Positions 48,601-63,600 of a DNA stretch of 64,000 nucleotides are shown one piece after another. The notes under the pieces are model-generated. The model did not search any database and had not been told where the DNA came from. It worked only from the letters and a program-made list of their open reading frames with translations. The DNA is from Pycnococcus provasolii (lineage: Eukaryota > Chlorophyta > Pseudoscourfieldiophyceae > Pseudoscourfieldiales): the NCBI GenBank assembly GCA_049487715.1, contig CP150554.1, positions 496,001 through 560,000 of the forward strand, written 5' to 3'. The position numbers and the translations under genes are program-made. The number at the start of each line of letters is the position of its first letter. The stretch's first letter is position 1.

Positions 48601-51600
48601 CACCTCCGCCATCAACGACGTGACGCAGCACTCGACTTGCGCGAACGGAGCTGTGTCGACGTGTCCCGCGGTTGACAATCTCGGATGCTCGATGAACTCC
48701 ACCAGCTGCAACCTCATTGCGCACGTGCCGTTTACTACAACGAACCTCGACATCATGCCGTATGCCGACCGCAACGTTACGTTCCAGGTCGTGCGCGACG
48801 TTTCACCGACGTATCCACGTCTCGGGGCTTCTCTCTGCTCCACGCGTAACGCGGGACCATTCTTCGACAAGGCTCTTGTGAAGTCCACCAGCCAGATCCA
48901 CTGCTACCACGCGGGAAGCCTGGCAATGGGCGATAACAAGTACCGCATCATGGTGGAGAATGCCGGGGCGACGATGACGTACTACCTCACGGTGAAGAAA
49001 CTGACTCTTGCTGAGATGTCGCCGTACTTCGCTCCCGCCTCGGTGATGAATCCGCCCTACATTGCCAACGCCACCGGCACGGGCAGTCTGACGAAGCATC
49101 CGATGGGTGACGCTGGGTACGAATTCGACGCAGGCGAAATCACGATTGACCAGTTCGGCTGGACGCTTCGCTTCGGCAACGATCACCGATACAACTGCAC
49201 CACAGGTGCTGTGACGCCTTGCAATAACCCGCCGTGCTGCGTTCTGAAGGAGATTGGAAACGCTTTTGGACAGGACACCATTGCGCCGTACTTCCAGGCT
49301 GGACCAGTGTACAAGTACGCACGGGCGCAGGTGCGCGATGACACGTACTTGTACAGCACGAACACGACGATTGGCAAGGACCTGCTCTTGGAAGCGAATA
49401 TATTGTACTCGCCTCCTCCTCCCCCTCCTCCCCCTCCTACTACTACAACTACCGCTGCCACCGCCGGCAGACGTCATCTTCTTAACGCGACGCTTCCTTC
49501 GCCGCCGCCGCCTCCGAAGCACGGAATTCAGGGAATTGAAGGGTACTACACATTTGCCATCAAGTACGAGCACATTCCGAAAGCAGACCCGGCGCCGAAC
49601 GCGCTCTCGCAGAAGGTTCCCCGCGCGCGCGTCAGCACGGAGGGTGCCATCATCCGTGCCGGACAGTACTACATGTCCGCGAAACTTCTTGACGTGTACA
49701 ACTCCACGCTGACTGCTGAGATTGGCGATACATTCTCGCCATATTTCGACCACCATTACGCTCGCTTCGCCGTACGCCCTACGATGATGTACTTCTGGAA
49801 TTCATCCATGGTGACGAAGGACGTGTACGCCGGTAAGCCGTCGGCATTGATGATGCTCTCGGACAAATATGGCAACAACTTCACAGGGTGGAGCTTGGAC
49901 GACTACAAGTACACGTTCCCCACGTCGAAGATCGCCAAGTCAGTGTGCAGCCTGCTTACGGTGGATTCGGCTTCCTCGGCGACGACGACGGTGGCGACAA
50001 CGCCACCGGCGACGACGATTGCGCCTGTGGTCATCCCTACCACGACGACGGCGAACACGACAAACGCGACGACGGCGGCGGCGAACACGACAAACGCGAC
50101 TGGTACGGGTCGCCGCCACCTTCTGGCGCGCAATGCTAACATCACGGAAGCGGAAATGCCACAGGCGTTGGCTACGTGCTCGGCTATCATTCAGCAGTCC
50201 GTTGCGGTGGATCCGAAATCAACTGGATTAACCGTCAAGTGCACGAGTGACTTGCCTGACTATGGCTGGCCCGTGGCTGGCCCATTGCGCAAGAACAACC
50301 CGCCGGTTTGCACGGACGAGGCGTTCTGCAATAAATTCAAGGATTTCGTTATGGACAACAAATGCCTGTGCATTCCTGACATGGCGAATAAGCTTGCTTT
50401 CCTTCTCGCGGAGAAGAGCGAGTACTTGCCCGTGCAGTGGACGGAGAAGTTCCACGTGGTTTGGGATCTATGCATGCCGGAGAGCGCGAGCACGTTCGAG
50501 GTACCGTGCATGGAAGAGTACGACAAGTGCCCCGCGACGGCGCTGAACCCGACGGTGGAGAAGAACTATAAGATGGGCGGATACGAAGTGTCCTTCGAAA
50601 GTACCGTGCCGGGCACATACACGCTCAACGTAGGAACGACGTACTGGAACAACCTCACCGCAGTTGCTGGCTCGCCAGTCGCGGTGCGCGTGCAGCCTGC
50701 TCCCTTGTCGAAGAAGTCCACCGTGACAACCCCGCAGGTGTTCAACGCGGATGGCAACATCACCATATCCGTTGGTGCCATTGACAACTACAAAAATGTT
50801 ATCTACGAAGGCGGCGAGGCGGATCGGGTCATAGTGCAGGTCACCTACTCGGCTAAGATTCCGTCGTCTGGCGGAGGCGTGCAGGGCGGTGCGCTCAACA
50901 CCTATTTCGTCGAGGACATCTACAACGGTTACTACGACATCGAGATCAAGGCGAAGTACTCGGGAAATTACACGGTAACGCTCATGGCGTCGGCGGTCAC
51001 GTGGAACGGCATCGACCCCGTGAAGCCTTCGATTTCCATGGCCAGCGGTTACATCGGCGCGCCGATCACTGTCTCGGTCGTCGCCGGCGCTATGCACTCG
51101 AACACCCAGTGGAATGAGACGGACACCGGTGTCATGATCGTGCAGTCTCGCATCGTCTACAGGATTCAGGCGATAGACCAATATGGCAACAAGAAGTTGG
51201 CTGGTGGCGAGACCGACCGCCTGGCGATGAGCATGATGTCGAATGCATCTGTCTATCTTAAGGGAAGCGAGACGTATTACAGCGTTGAGGACAGCCTCTT
51301 GGGACTTAAGCCTTACAACGTGACATTCTACGACTACGACGCCGCGGAAGGTGGGTCGGGAGAGCCCGGCGTCTACATCGCATCGTTCATTGCACCTGAG
51401 TTGATGATGGATTACACGCTCGCCATCTTCGTTAGTGGTGTTCAGGCGGATGCCATTACTCGATCAGCAACGAAGGGTGCCGCAGTATTCGACAAGACCG
51501 TGGTGACCCTCGAGAAAACGGTCTGGGACGCTGGAACGTCGCGCGTGTTGATCAAGGCGTTTGACGTCGACAACCGTCCCGCACCTGGTGCCGAGAACAA

Positions 51601-54600
51601 CCTCTACTGTAAGGCTGGGGTGCAGGGAACTGAGGAGAGCACGTATGTGCTCTACAACGCCACGGCAAACCCGCTCCGAGATGGCGCGGGCGTCTACTAC
51701 GTGAACTTCGACAAGGCGATTTTCGTTGGAAAGTACAGCTTCCAGTGCTACTTCTATGATCCGGATCTGGGCAACTTGAAGATTCCTGACACGCGGGGTG
51801 GGTTGGGCAACTTCACTCTCGTCGCTGGCCCGCTTGGCATCATGTCGAAGATCGACGAGCTGCAGGCTGAGTACCAGCTCGGCAAGGATGTGTACTTCAC
51901 GGTCCAGGCGGCTGACAAGTATGGAAATGGCATCACTGATTTAACTGGCAGCGACCTTACGAACTCCTTTAGCGTGTTCCTCACCTTGGCTTCTTGTGGG
52001 GACGACGTGCCAGCTACTTCTTGTCCAAGCTTGTCTACTACGTACATCTTCTGCGCGTCCGCCGTGGCAAACGTTTGCCCCGAGGGCACGAATTTCATCC
52101 AGTCGTCCTTCAAGGATATCGGACAGGGAAAGATGTCGGTTACGATCCCGGCTCGTAATAACACCAAGAATGTGCTCTTGGATGTTCGTGCCAGGTATCA
52201 GCTTTTCGTGCAGGTGGTCGTCCCCAATGAGGGTCTCACGGACATTGAAGGGTCGCCCGTCGGCTTCCAGACGATTCCTGGTCTCATCAAGGCGTACTAC
52301 TACAAGGTTGTTGACCAGCTCGTCGAGAACGGCTTCACGAATGCCAACGACGGAACGGGCGAGAACGGCATCAATCAGTTCCGCGTCATCGTTGACACAG
52401 AATACGCACTTGCGCACAGGACTGACGAGTTCAACCCCGAGGTGGCTGTTCTTGACTTTGACATCGTGTGGACGAACACCCTTACGAAAGTTTCGCGCAA
52501 GCTCTCGTGCATGGACAGTGCAGATGGAACGAAGCGTGCCACGCCAGAGTGCATCGTTCAGTTCAACGAGCGCATCTCGGGACCTTACACGCTGGAAGTG
52601 ACTTACGAGAGTTCCAAGGTGGGCTGCGGATTCGCAACCGTCGCAAGCCCGTGCGCTAACCCGTTCGACATCACGGTGAGGCCGGGCCCTGCCATCGCGG
52701 CAGAGTCGGCGCTCTACGGACCGAGCGCGGTGACAATCGGCGCGGACCAAACCACGCTATACCTCATTCGACTTGTCGACAGGTTCAACAACACGGCGGA
52801 GTCGAACGACCTTCACGTGCAGTACGAGGAGACGACGACCAGCGCTAAGCGAAAGACCGACCCGAAGAAGCTCGGCTTGACGGACGATTATGTCATAACG
52901 AATGGCGTGGGATACCTGGGCTGGTACCTCTCGATGGAACAGCTGACGGTTGTTGGCAAGTACAGCGTCGAGGCTATCTTGAGTACGGACGTGCTCAGGG
53001 CGACGGAGGACATGGGACTCACTTTCCGGTCGGGCGCGGGCGAGTCGACGACGGTCACGATCGTCGCCGGACCTCCCGCTCCCGAGTCCTTCTCGTTCTC
53101 CGGCTCTGGCATCCTCCTCTCCACGGTGAAGGCGGACAAGAAGGTGTCGGTTGAGGTGATCGTGCAGGATTTGTACCAAAACCGCATCATTAACACGAGT
53201 GCGCTCAAGAGAATCAAGGTGGAGGCGCTGATCAATCCCATCGATGCGCCAGGAGCGAAGAAGGAGGATCCTTACGAGCTGAAGCCCAAGGAGTCAGGTT
53301 CCGCGGTGCTTGTGGTGGAGTACCAGGTGACAAAGGCTGGCAAGTACGAGCTTCGACTCAACGCGATCGTGACGGCGACGGCGACGGCGCGTCGCGCGTC
53401 TGTGACGACCACGATGTTGACCAAGGAGTTCGTCGTCGAGGCTGGTGATCTCGATCCCTCGAAGACGAAGTTCATCTCCGCAATCAACACCGAGGCTGGC
53501 ATCACCGGAAGTTTCGACGTCCAGCTGTCGGACCAGTACGATAACATCGTTCCGTGCGTCGACGAGGCTGGCTTGGTGATTGAGGCGAACAGGGTTGATC
53601 TGTCGGGATCCTACCTTTCGCCCAAGGGCGGGGCGGACGGCATGAACCGCGTGCCGTACGGCAACGCACAGACTGGCAACGAGTTCATGTTCGCCGAGAT
53701 TATCCCGCAGAGCCTTGGCGTGGTGCGCGTGTTCTACATCACGTACTTCGCTACCACGTACGACCTTTCTCTGACGGTGAACAGCATTGCCGCCAAGGTG
53801 GCGAGCGACAGTGCCTCGAGCGCTGGAATCCTTGTGAAGGCCGCCGCGCTTTCCGTCGAAAAGACGGCGCTGTACGGACCTGGCCTTACTAGCATTATCG
53901 CAGGCGACACTTCGACTTACTTCGTTGCGCCGTCTGACGCGTACCTTAACCCCCGCAAGGGCGACGACGACGTGGTGAAGCCCAGTTCGCGCGTGCTGCA
54001 GGGCAAGGGTGCTGACATCACACCCTTCCCGGTCGAGAGCTCCGTTGCTGATCCCGTGGATGGTATCTACGTTGTGACGATCAAGCCGCTCAAGGCTGGC
54101 ACGCTCAAGACGTCAGTGGAGGTGTACACGAACTCTCTCGGTCCGGCGAGCGGCGGCGTGAAGGAAGCGAAGGATGGCACCGTCAGTGCCGGGGTGACGG
54201 ATGCCACGGCGTCTACAATCGGCGGTGCCGGCCTGAAGGGCACGGTGCAGGGCTTCAAGGGTATGATCGTCATCAGCGCGAAGGACATGTACGGAAACCA
54301 GAAGGCGACAGGCGGCGACGCGTTCCGCGTGGTCATCAAGGAGGTGAAGGAAAACAAGCCTGTCTGCAGTCCTAGCGCTGCTACGCCAACGTGCAGAGCC
54401 CAACTCGTTGACAACGGCGACGGCACGTACAATGTGACGTACCAGTTTGCGAACCCGGACACGTACGATATCGGGTTCACTCTGCGCGGTGAGCCCAACT
54501 GGGTGGCTGGTGGTCAAGCTACTTCGGGAACCTACTTCAGCCTGAAGATCGTCGCTGCGGACGTGAAACGCGATCGCGATGCGAGCATGGCAACGGTAGC

Positions 54601-57600
54601 AGGCACGGGACTCTCGAACTTCTTTGCCGGTGACGGCGGCAAGCTCGAGATCACCGACCGCGACAGCGATGGCATCCCGCTCCCCAATCCGTCGTCATCC
54701 GTTGGGGATAAGGCGTGCTTCTCGGTGTCGATCGACGGTGGAACTACGAAGCTTCCCACGACGAGTGTGACGCAGGAGTACAGCGAGAAGCTGAACGCGT
54801 ATGAGGTCACGTACAACGTTACCAAGGCTGGCTCGTACAAGATTAGGGTGTTCTACACGTTGTGCGATGATTTGACCGCTGGCACGACGGACGTCGGCTC
54901 GAACATCTTCCCGAGGACGGTGAACGTGCTGCCCGGCCCGACCAGCGAGCTGCAGTCCTACTTCGACCCGTTCTCCGCCACGGGCGGCTACTACGGCCGC
55001 TGGGACAAAGGGCCTGATTCTCCGAACTACGGGGATAACTGGTTGCCAGGAATGACAGACCTGCACCCGTTCATCTACGCGGGTGAATTCCTTACCATCA
55101 ACATGGTCCCGAGGGACAGATTCAACAACACGCAGGTGTACTCCGACGCCTACCCGGCTTCAAGGGACGAGGTGGTTGCCACCGGCTTCTCTGTGCTCGG
55201 CGGCGGCGGATCCATCACGGCCTCGGCGTCACTCAATCGCACGGCGAACAACTACAAGGTGTCCGCATACCTCACGCAGCTCGACGACCTGTTCATCGAG
55301 GTGACGATTAACGGCAAGGTGTTGCCGATGCCGTTCGGTGAATTTACGCCCCGAGCCTGCGTTGAGGTGTACAAGGGGTTTGCCGCCACGAAGGACTACG
55401 GATCTATCGATGAGGCGCTTCCGTGCACGTTCACCGTGACAGCGAACGACGTGAACGCCACACAGTCGATCGTGCGAGGCAACGTGTACAGCGCGGTGGC
55501 GGGTGTGCCGGCCAGGGTGACCGTGTATCCGTACGACAGCTTCAGCAACGCGATCTCTGATCTCGACAAGGTGAAGTGCAAGGCGTCTATCGCCACGTCG
55601 TTCGAGGACGACACGAACTTCGAGACGTTCAAGGACCTCGGCAACTGCATTATGGGCGTCGAGCAGATCAGCGGCAAGGCTACGCCCGTGCTGAATATCC
55701 CGTACACGGTCGAGACGGCTGGATCGTACGCCCTTATCATTGAGCTGGGGCCGCAAAAGTTGAAAGGGCCAACCGGATATTACGGCGAGGGCTCGTTCAC
55801 CGGAAAGATGCAACTTGGCGGACCTCTCGTGATCGAGGCTGGGTCGGCGTCAGCTCGTAACTCCACCGTGGAGGGCGTCAGCGCAACAGGTCAGGTGGGC
55901 GTTGTGGGTTCATTCAACATCAACCCTCGTGATGCTTATGGCAACGTCGTGAAGCTGAGCCAGGCGGAGGTGAAATCTTTCACGTGCTACCTCGATCCTC
56001 CCGCGGAGACGAACGTGCCCGTTGCTCGCGTGTACGGCGCGATCACGTCGCTGGAAAGCGGGTTGATCGAGTGCAAGTACGGCGGTATTTTCGGAGCGGA
56101 AGACGCGCGTATCATCGTGCCGGGCACGTGGACTGCATCTGTGACGCACGCCGGCGCGACGGGCGTGTTGAAGGTGGGTGAAAAGGCTGGTTATGCGATC
56201 AACTTCCTTCCCTCAGCCACCTCGGCCAAGGATTCCACGGTCAGCAAGGATCTGGGGTCGTTCCAACAAGGTACGGTCAACGAAATGGTGCTGCAGCCTG
56301 ATGTGGTGTACGACTTCCTCGCGGGCAACGTGTCGAAGTTGACGATTCGTGCGTACGACTTCTTCGGGCAGCGAAAGTTTGGAAGCGAGGACACCTTCAA
56401 CGTGCAAGTGAAGGTCAAGGACATGCCGATGAGCACTCCTGAGGTGCCGTACAACATCGACGTCAAGGCGCGTGGCGTTCCGAAGGGAGAGAACACCGGC
56501 GAATACGTGGTTGAGTTCTCCGCCGACTCGGTTGAGGTGGTGTACGAAGTTTACATCAACATCACGACGAACGGCGCGAACGAGGCTCTGTACGGATCCC
56601 CCTTCTTAGTTCAAATGCGGTCTGGACCCATGGTGCCTAGCAAGACCACGTTGGCGAATCCCGAGGGAGATGACATCGGCTCCACGATTGATCAGCTGGA
56701 GGATAAGGAACAGCTGACGTCCTACCAGATGATCGAGATGCGCGACGCGCTTGGCAACGCCGCCTCGGCGGATCTCGTGAATTACTACCCCGTCGAGGTT
56801 GAGGTGATTGGCGTGGAAGGACTTCCCACGAACGGCGCCACGAAGGACAACGCAACCGCTCTGGTGATCCACAAGCCCAGGGACGGAAGGGACCAGTATC
56901 TCGCCGGAGTCTCTTCTACGTTGGCTGCCAGGTACATTGTTAAGGTTACGATCAACGGCGTTGACGTCGACGACAGTGGATTCGTGTTCCAGGTTGACGC
57001 GGGCCGAATCGACTACTCGAAGACGATTGTCGAGGGACCTGGCCTCACGACCACGGGAAGTGCGGGTGTTCCATCCGCCATCGTTCTCAAGGGTGCGGAC
57101 AAGTTTGGGAACCCCAGGACGTTCGACAGCAGCGTCACGTCGACGCTGAACATCACGTTTGCGACGCAGGTGCGCGTGGGAAGCGCGACGTCCTTCACGA
57201 AGGTGACCAACTCGACGCTCATCTACGCCGGGAAGACGTCCGCCATGAAGCCTACTTTCTCCGGCGTTTCGATAAACTTGGAGCTGACGCCGCTTCTCGC
57301 TGGCCTGTACGTGACCGACGTCCTCATCGGCGTGCTCGGCGAGGAGTACATCAATGTCATCGACAGCCCGTTTTCCGCCACCGTGGCGGGTGGACCGCCC
57401 TCGGCGGCCACCACCACTCTCACCGGCGCTGGCGTGACGGGTGGCGTCGTGAATGCAACGCTTCCCTTCGTGGTGCACCTTCGCGATGCCTCCAGCAACT
57501 TGCTGACGGGGATGTGCAGTAAACTTGACGTCGCCATCTCCCCGAGCGTGAAGAACTCGCTCACCGCGACGGAGAATGGCGACGGCACGTGCACGGTCTC

Positions 57601-60600
57601 GTACGTGCCGTCGACCGCCGAGGGACACACGGTCACCGTCCGTGTCGACAATGTTGTGGTTGCCAGCAAGGCGGGCGTGAAGATTGTTAGTGCGAGTGAA
57701 GTTGGGGATGCAGTTCCGGCGAAGACCGTGCTGTCTCCCTCGGAAATTCCCCCCGAGGCTGTCGCCGGCTCGATCATCGAAGTCGGCGTGCAGCTCGTGG
57801 ACACGAACGACGTCGCGCTTCCAAAGAGCGCCGGCGCCGGCGCGGTGACGGTTCAGGTCGCGGAGGCGGCCGGATCTCGTCGAGCACTGCTGCAGGGCAC
57901 CGCGAGCGTCGAGGATCTAAACAACGGGCAGTACAAGGTGACCATCCCTCTGTCGCTCGTTGGCAAGTACACCGCGACCATCTCGGTGTCCGGAACGGCG
58001 GTGAAGTCATTCACCTACACCGTGCTTCCTGGTGAAACGGACGTGGCCATGACCACCGTCGTCGTCAGCGCGAACGGCAAGGATGTGTCGTCTAACTCTT
58101 CCATCGGCGCGGGATCTAAGACGACAGTCACCGTGTCGCCGATGGACGCTCAGGGAAATCTCCAGACGTACGCCTATGCCGGCGAAGACTTCTTCGGACT
58201 TCAGCTCGTTGGACCGTCTGGCGCAGACAGTGAGATGCGTGAGGTGAGCACGACGAAGACGACCACAGCGACGACGGGTTTCGTGACGTTTGACGGCAGC
58301 ATGGTCGTGAACCGTCCCGGCTCGTACGAGCTGCAGCTCGTCGAGAAGATGAGGAACGGCAACAAGGTGCTGCAGACGTTCAAGTTCGACGTGGTGCCCG
58401 GCGGTGTTGCCGCCGAGCAGACGTTCGTTGCTGGCAGCGAGGCGGAGAACGGCTCCGCCGGCGTGGAAAGTTCCATCTACCTGCTCCTGCGCGACAGCGG
58501 CGGGAACATCATCACAGACAGGAATGTCTACACGGCGAATGTTCCCCAGGTTGTGTTCAAGCAGGTTCAAGGCGAGGAGATTGTGCTTCCCGTCGTGTTC
58601 GAGGACGGCCTTGGCTTGAACGTGCAGCTCGAGGGCGAGGAGAAGTCCGCGAGCCAGGCGTACCGCGTCAAGTACAACGTGACAGAGTCCGGAATCTACA
58701 CGCTGCAGGTGAAGTTCAGCTGCGCGTCGGCCGACTACAGCGACGTGGAGCCGAGGCGATGCGACACTTTCGTCATGCCTCGCGGCTACTCTTCGACGAA
58801 CGTTCGCCACGGTCCGCCGAGCGCTACGACGAGCGCGGTGACGGGCTTGAGCGACGAGAAGGTGGCTGGCAAGTACTTCGCCTACTCGCTGAAGATGTCT
58901 GACAAATATGGCAATGCCATCGAGACGAAACCAAACTCCGCCATTTCCGTGTACATCAAGGGCACGAACGAGATTGCCAACGACCCTCTCGCTCTCATGC
59001 AGATGAACGAGTTTGAGTTTGAGAACTCGGAGTTCCGAGTTGGCCTGGAGCCGGTGCTCGCGGGCACGTACGAGGTTTACACTCGCGTCGACGGCGTCGA
59101 CGTGGGAGGCACCTTTACGCCAATGCGCGTGGCGCCAGGTCCCGTCGACGCGACGGTAACTGGCAAAAAGGGCCTGTCTATGCCCGTGAACATCACGGCG
59201 GGCGTGTCGACGTCCATCGTGCTGCAGGCTAAGGACAAGGTGGAGAACAATCTCGTGGATACCGGAAGTCGCTTCACGCTGAAGTACGCGGTGCCGGGCG
59301 GTTCGAGCGGCGCCATCGCGGCGCAGCCGACGGGCAGCGGAAAGTACGAGTTCACCTCGACGATCACCTCCGCGGGTGCCGCGAGTATCGTGATCGAGTT
59401 CAAGAGCGTGACGGGAACGACCGAAATCGTCTTTTCGGGAAGCGTTCCGGTCGTTCCCGGCAAATACGTCGCGGCGAACAGCACGGCGATCGTCAGCGCG
59501 GAGTACGGCTTCGTGACGAATGCCGAGACGGGCGTCGTGACGGCGATTGCCGGCGCCGACGGCAAGGTGCAGTTCTACCCCAAGGATGCGTTTGGCAACG
59601 ACATCACGTCGAATCTCGGCAGCCTTTCGCTGTCGTTCAACGTCGTGGACGCCGCGGGCACCACGGTCGCGTCGTTCACCCCGAAGAACACGCCCACGGG
59701 AATGATTGCGGACTTCAAGATCACGGTCGTCGGTGCGGCGCCGTACACGCTTCAGGGCGTTGGCGCGTCGTTCGTGGCGAAGACTCTGATCGTCACGCCT
59801 GGCGCGGTTGACCTGTCGGAGACGAAGGTGACGGTGCCGGAAACCGGCTTGGTTGTTGGCGTCAGCGCGACAGTCAAGATTGTCCTGTTCGACGCCAACG
59901 GCAACATGATCACTGACAAGACGAAGATGACGGCGTCGAGCGTGGCGAACAGCGTGATCTCAACGGGTGATGGAACCATGATGGACGTGAACGCGGAGGT
60001 GACGTACGATGCCGATTCTTTTGCGATGAAGTTCACGCCCTCGGTGACGGGCACTCTCATCCTGCGAGCCACCGTGGATGGCGCGGAGCTCGTGGATGCC
60101 TCCAAGGCCACGGGAGGGTACTACACCTACCCCGTGGAAGCTGGACCTCCCAAGGCGCTGAACACAGTCGTGAGTGGCAACTGCATGGGAGCCGTGGCCG
60201 CGGGAGGTGAGTGCAGTCTGATTGTGATGCTCCGCGACGCGGGAACGCCGCCGAACAACGTCACGACGAAGCAGTACCAGTCGTGCACGGCTGGCAAATT
60301 CGCGACGATGGCCGGAACCAGCCCCGTGTTCGAACCCAAGCTGGTGTCGAGCAACACGTCGGTGAATAGCGTGCTCAAATCCACGACGTTCTCCACCACG
60401 TACCTGGGTGGAGGCTACTACAAGCTCAGATCGCAGATGCCCAGCTCCGACGAACTTGGGCTGAATGACGCCAAGAAGTCAATCAGCTTGACGATTGACC
60501 TCGGAATCTGCGACGGAACGGGAAGCGAGACAAAGCAGATCATCTCGCTGCCCACGACGGCATTCGGTTCGCCCGGACCGGCATCCTCGCAGGCGATCCA

Positions 60601-63600
60601 AGCTGTGAGCCCGAATACTTTCCTGACGCTTAAATCTGGCACGTCTGCGAAGATTGAAGAGGGATATGAGGCTGGCAAGGATGTTGTCTTCTACATACGC
60701 GAGGCTGACATTCGCGGTGTGACGCGACCGCCTTCGGATGATAACATGGCGAAATATCTCGTGGACATCGCGCCGAAGCCCACGTTTGAAGGAAAACTCA
60801 GTGAGGTCAATATCAAGAAGGGCGCTGGTATGTTTATCAGCTACTACGCCGTCAGCTTCAAAACGGACGTCGCACTGCCGGCAAACTCGCCGTCGCAGTA
60901 CGATACGCTCATCACGTTCGACGGCGCGGCGATCGGCAACCACCAGCTGAACATCCGCGTTGCGCCCGGCGCGACGAGCGCGGAAGCATGCACACTGCAC
61001 CCGGATCTGACGTACCCGAATCCGTCGAACTTCAGCGGCGCGATCGAGCACACCGCGGGATCTGCCGAGCAGTACAGCGCGGTGCTGCAGGCCAAGGACA
61101 AATACAAGAACCTGCAGGTGAACATGGCCACGGGACCTGAGGCTTTCGTGGGCGAGGTGACGCACAGCGACGGCGCGACGAAGTTCCCGCTGAAGATCAC
61201 ACCCACCGAGGCGGTGAACGTGCCAGGAAGCTACTTCGTGTCGTTGGACGCGGTCACGAAGAGCGGCGACTACGATCTGTCTCTGACGCTCGCCGGAGTT
61301 CCGGCAGGCTCGTCTCCGTACAAGCTGAAGGTGGCGCCTGGCGACTTCCAGCCGTCCGCAACCACGCTGACGTCCATTTATGCGATGTCCGAGCTGGGCG
61401 GCGGTGGCGAGAAGACGACGATGGGTGCCGACGCGAGCGCTGGCGGAATCGCCATCTCGACGTTCAACGTGACGGCGGGAAGCTTCACGTTCGTCGAGCT
61501 TGGCGTGAACGATCGCTTCGGTAACTCGTACACGATGGGCAACTGCCGCATCACCGCTCTCGCGACGGGAGTGGACGGGCGTGCCAAGGATGTCGGCGTC
61601 GTCGGCGTCGTCAAGGGCTTCAAGGGTGCCAACGCCACGTCTCGCGGAGAAGGGTCGACGAAGGCGGGCACGTACGTCGCGCAGTACCAGTTCGAGCTCG
61701 CTGGCACGTACACGGTTGAAATCTTTGTCGTCGACAAGGGACTCGTCACGAGCCCGCCCACGGGCCAGAAGCAGAACCTGCTGAAGCGCACGCTGCAGTT
61801 CAACGTGCAGGCTGCGCCGCCGTTCGTTTCCGACGATGCCAGCGTGGGCACCGTTGCATCTGGCGCCGGGCTGGGAACTGTGACGGCGGGCAGCGAGGCT
61901 AGCTTTGAGATCAAGCCTGTGGACCGCTTCGGCAATCCTGCCGCGTCGTACGCGGCAACTTCGCCACCCACGCTCAGCTTCCCCTCGAGCGTCATGTCGC
62001 CGAAGGCGGTGGTGACGGACTCGGAGACGATCACGGTGACGTACGTGCCGATGTCGTACACGCTCGGTGGAGCGCCGCTGTCTTTCAGCGTGTCGATGAT
62101 GTCGAATGGCGTCGAGATGAAGGAGGTGAAGGATGCGAGCGGTTCGGATCTTACGGCGAACGTTCAGCCACGCCCTGCGCCGAAAATGGAGGTGGCTACC
62201 ATGACCGATTCCCTCGGAGGGTTCGTGCTTACGTTCAGTGAGCCCGTGTCACTGTTCGAGGCGGATAAGGCTTTAACGAGGGACTGTGCCAATTATATAG
62301 ATGACACCTTGGTGAAAAAGCTCGGCATCGGGGCGAATTGCTACCTCACCGATCCTGTGGAAGTCGGAACGATTGGCGGATTCAACGCTCTGACGGTGGA
62401 ATTTGGCTCGTTGCCAACCATACTGCCCGAGCGTACGTCGTCCCCGGACAACGTGTTCCCCAAGGAGGGTGCGCTCACGAACGGCGCGAGGAACTCGTAC
62501 AATGTCACCGGATTTGTTACGCTCGGCCAGCCTGCGTGTGCGGTGAGCGTGCCGGCGACGTGCGACTTGAGTCCCGCCGCGGAGCCTGAGTTTCCGGAGG
62601 AGGTGGCAGCCTGCTCGGACATGAGGATTGTCGTAGGATCGGTGGTGAACACCGGTGGACGCGACATTCAAGTCGAGTACACCGTTGACGTCGACGGAAC
62701 CATCCCGAGCTTCTACCAGGCGGGAGCGAATAGCTTCGGTGCCCTGAAGGCTGAGCTGGCGAAACAGAGCAATCGGGAGTCTGTCGAGGTTGACAAAAAT
62801 CTCATGATGCCCGGTATGAGGTTCAAGTACACCGTGAAGTTGACCAACTTCCTTGGCATGTCCACCTCGTACACGTACCTCGTGAAGAAGTTGGCGTTGC
62901 CAGCCCCGGAGGTTTCCATCACAGGAGGTTCGAAGAAGGACTTTACGGTGGATGAGAAGATTGAGATAGACACGGACACCTTCATTGCCGCGAGCGAAGT
63001 GCGAGCAACGCTGAGCACGATTGGCGGCGTGAAGCAGTACGGTGCGTGCGAGACGCGTGAGAAGAAAATCACACCTCTTACGTTCCGTTGGGTGTCTGCG
63101 AACGATTTCGTGGACTGGAAGGAAGTGACGACGGAGAAGTCACAGCTCGTCATTCCGCCGAAAACACTGAAGGCTGGATCGTACACGCTGAGGGTGACTG
63201 CCACCGACTCGGTGGATGCGACCGTTACGAGCAGCGCGGACGTGCAGCTGACCATCACGCCGCCGGTTCCGACAGTGACATTCAAGCAGGGACGTAAAAT
63301 GGAGGTGAGCGCGACGGATAGCGACGTGACGATCAGTGCCGAGGTGTCTGACGAAAGCGCCTCTAAGGCGGATTCGCCGTACAGGTACTCTTTCGTTTAC
63401 ACGGCAACCTACCACCTTGATGGCGATAGTACTGGAGAAGTAGGCAGCAGTGAATTCCTCGATGTGCTGTACAGTTCCGTCGGTTCCTCCACGGGAAAGA
63501 TTGTCTTCCCTCAGAACACGCTCGCCGTTGGTACGTACAAAATCACCGTGAGCTTGCAGCAGGGATCGTCGAAGGTGTCGGAGAGTACCATTGACCTCGT

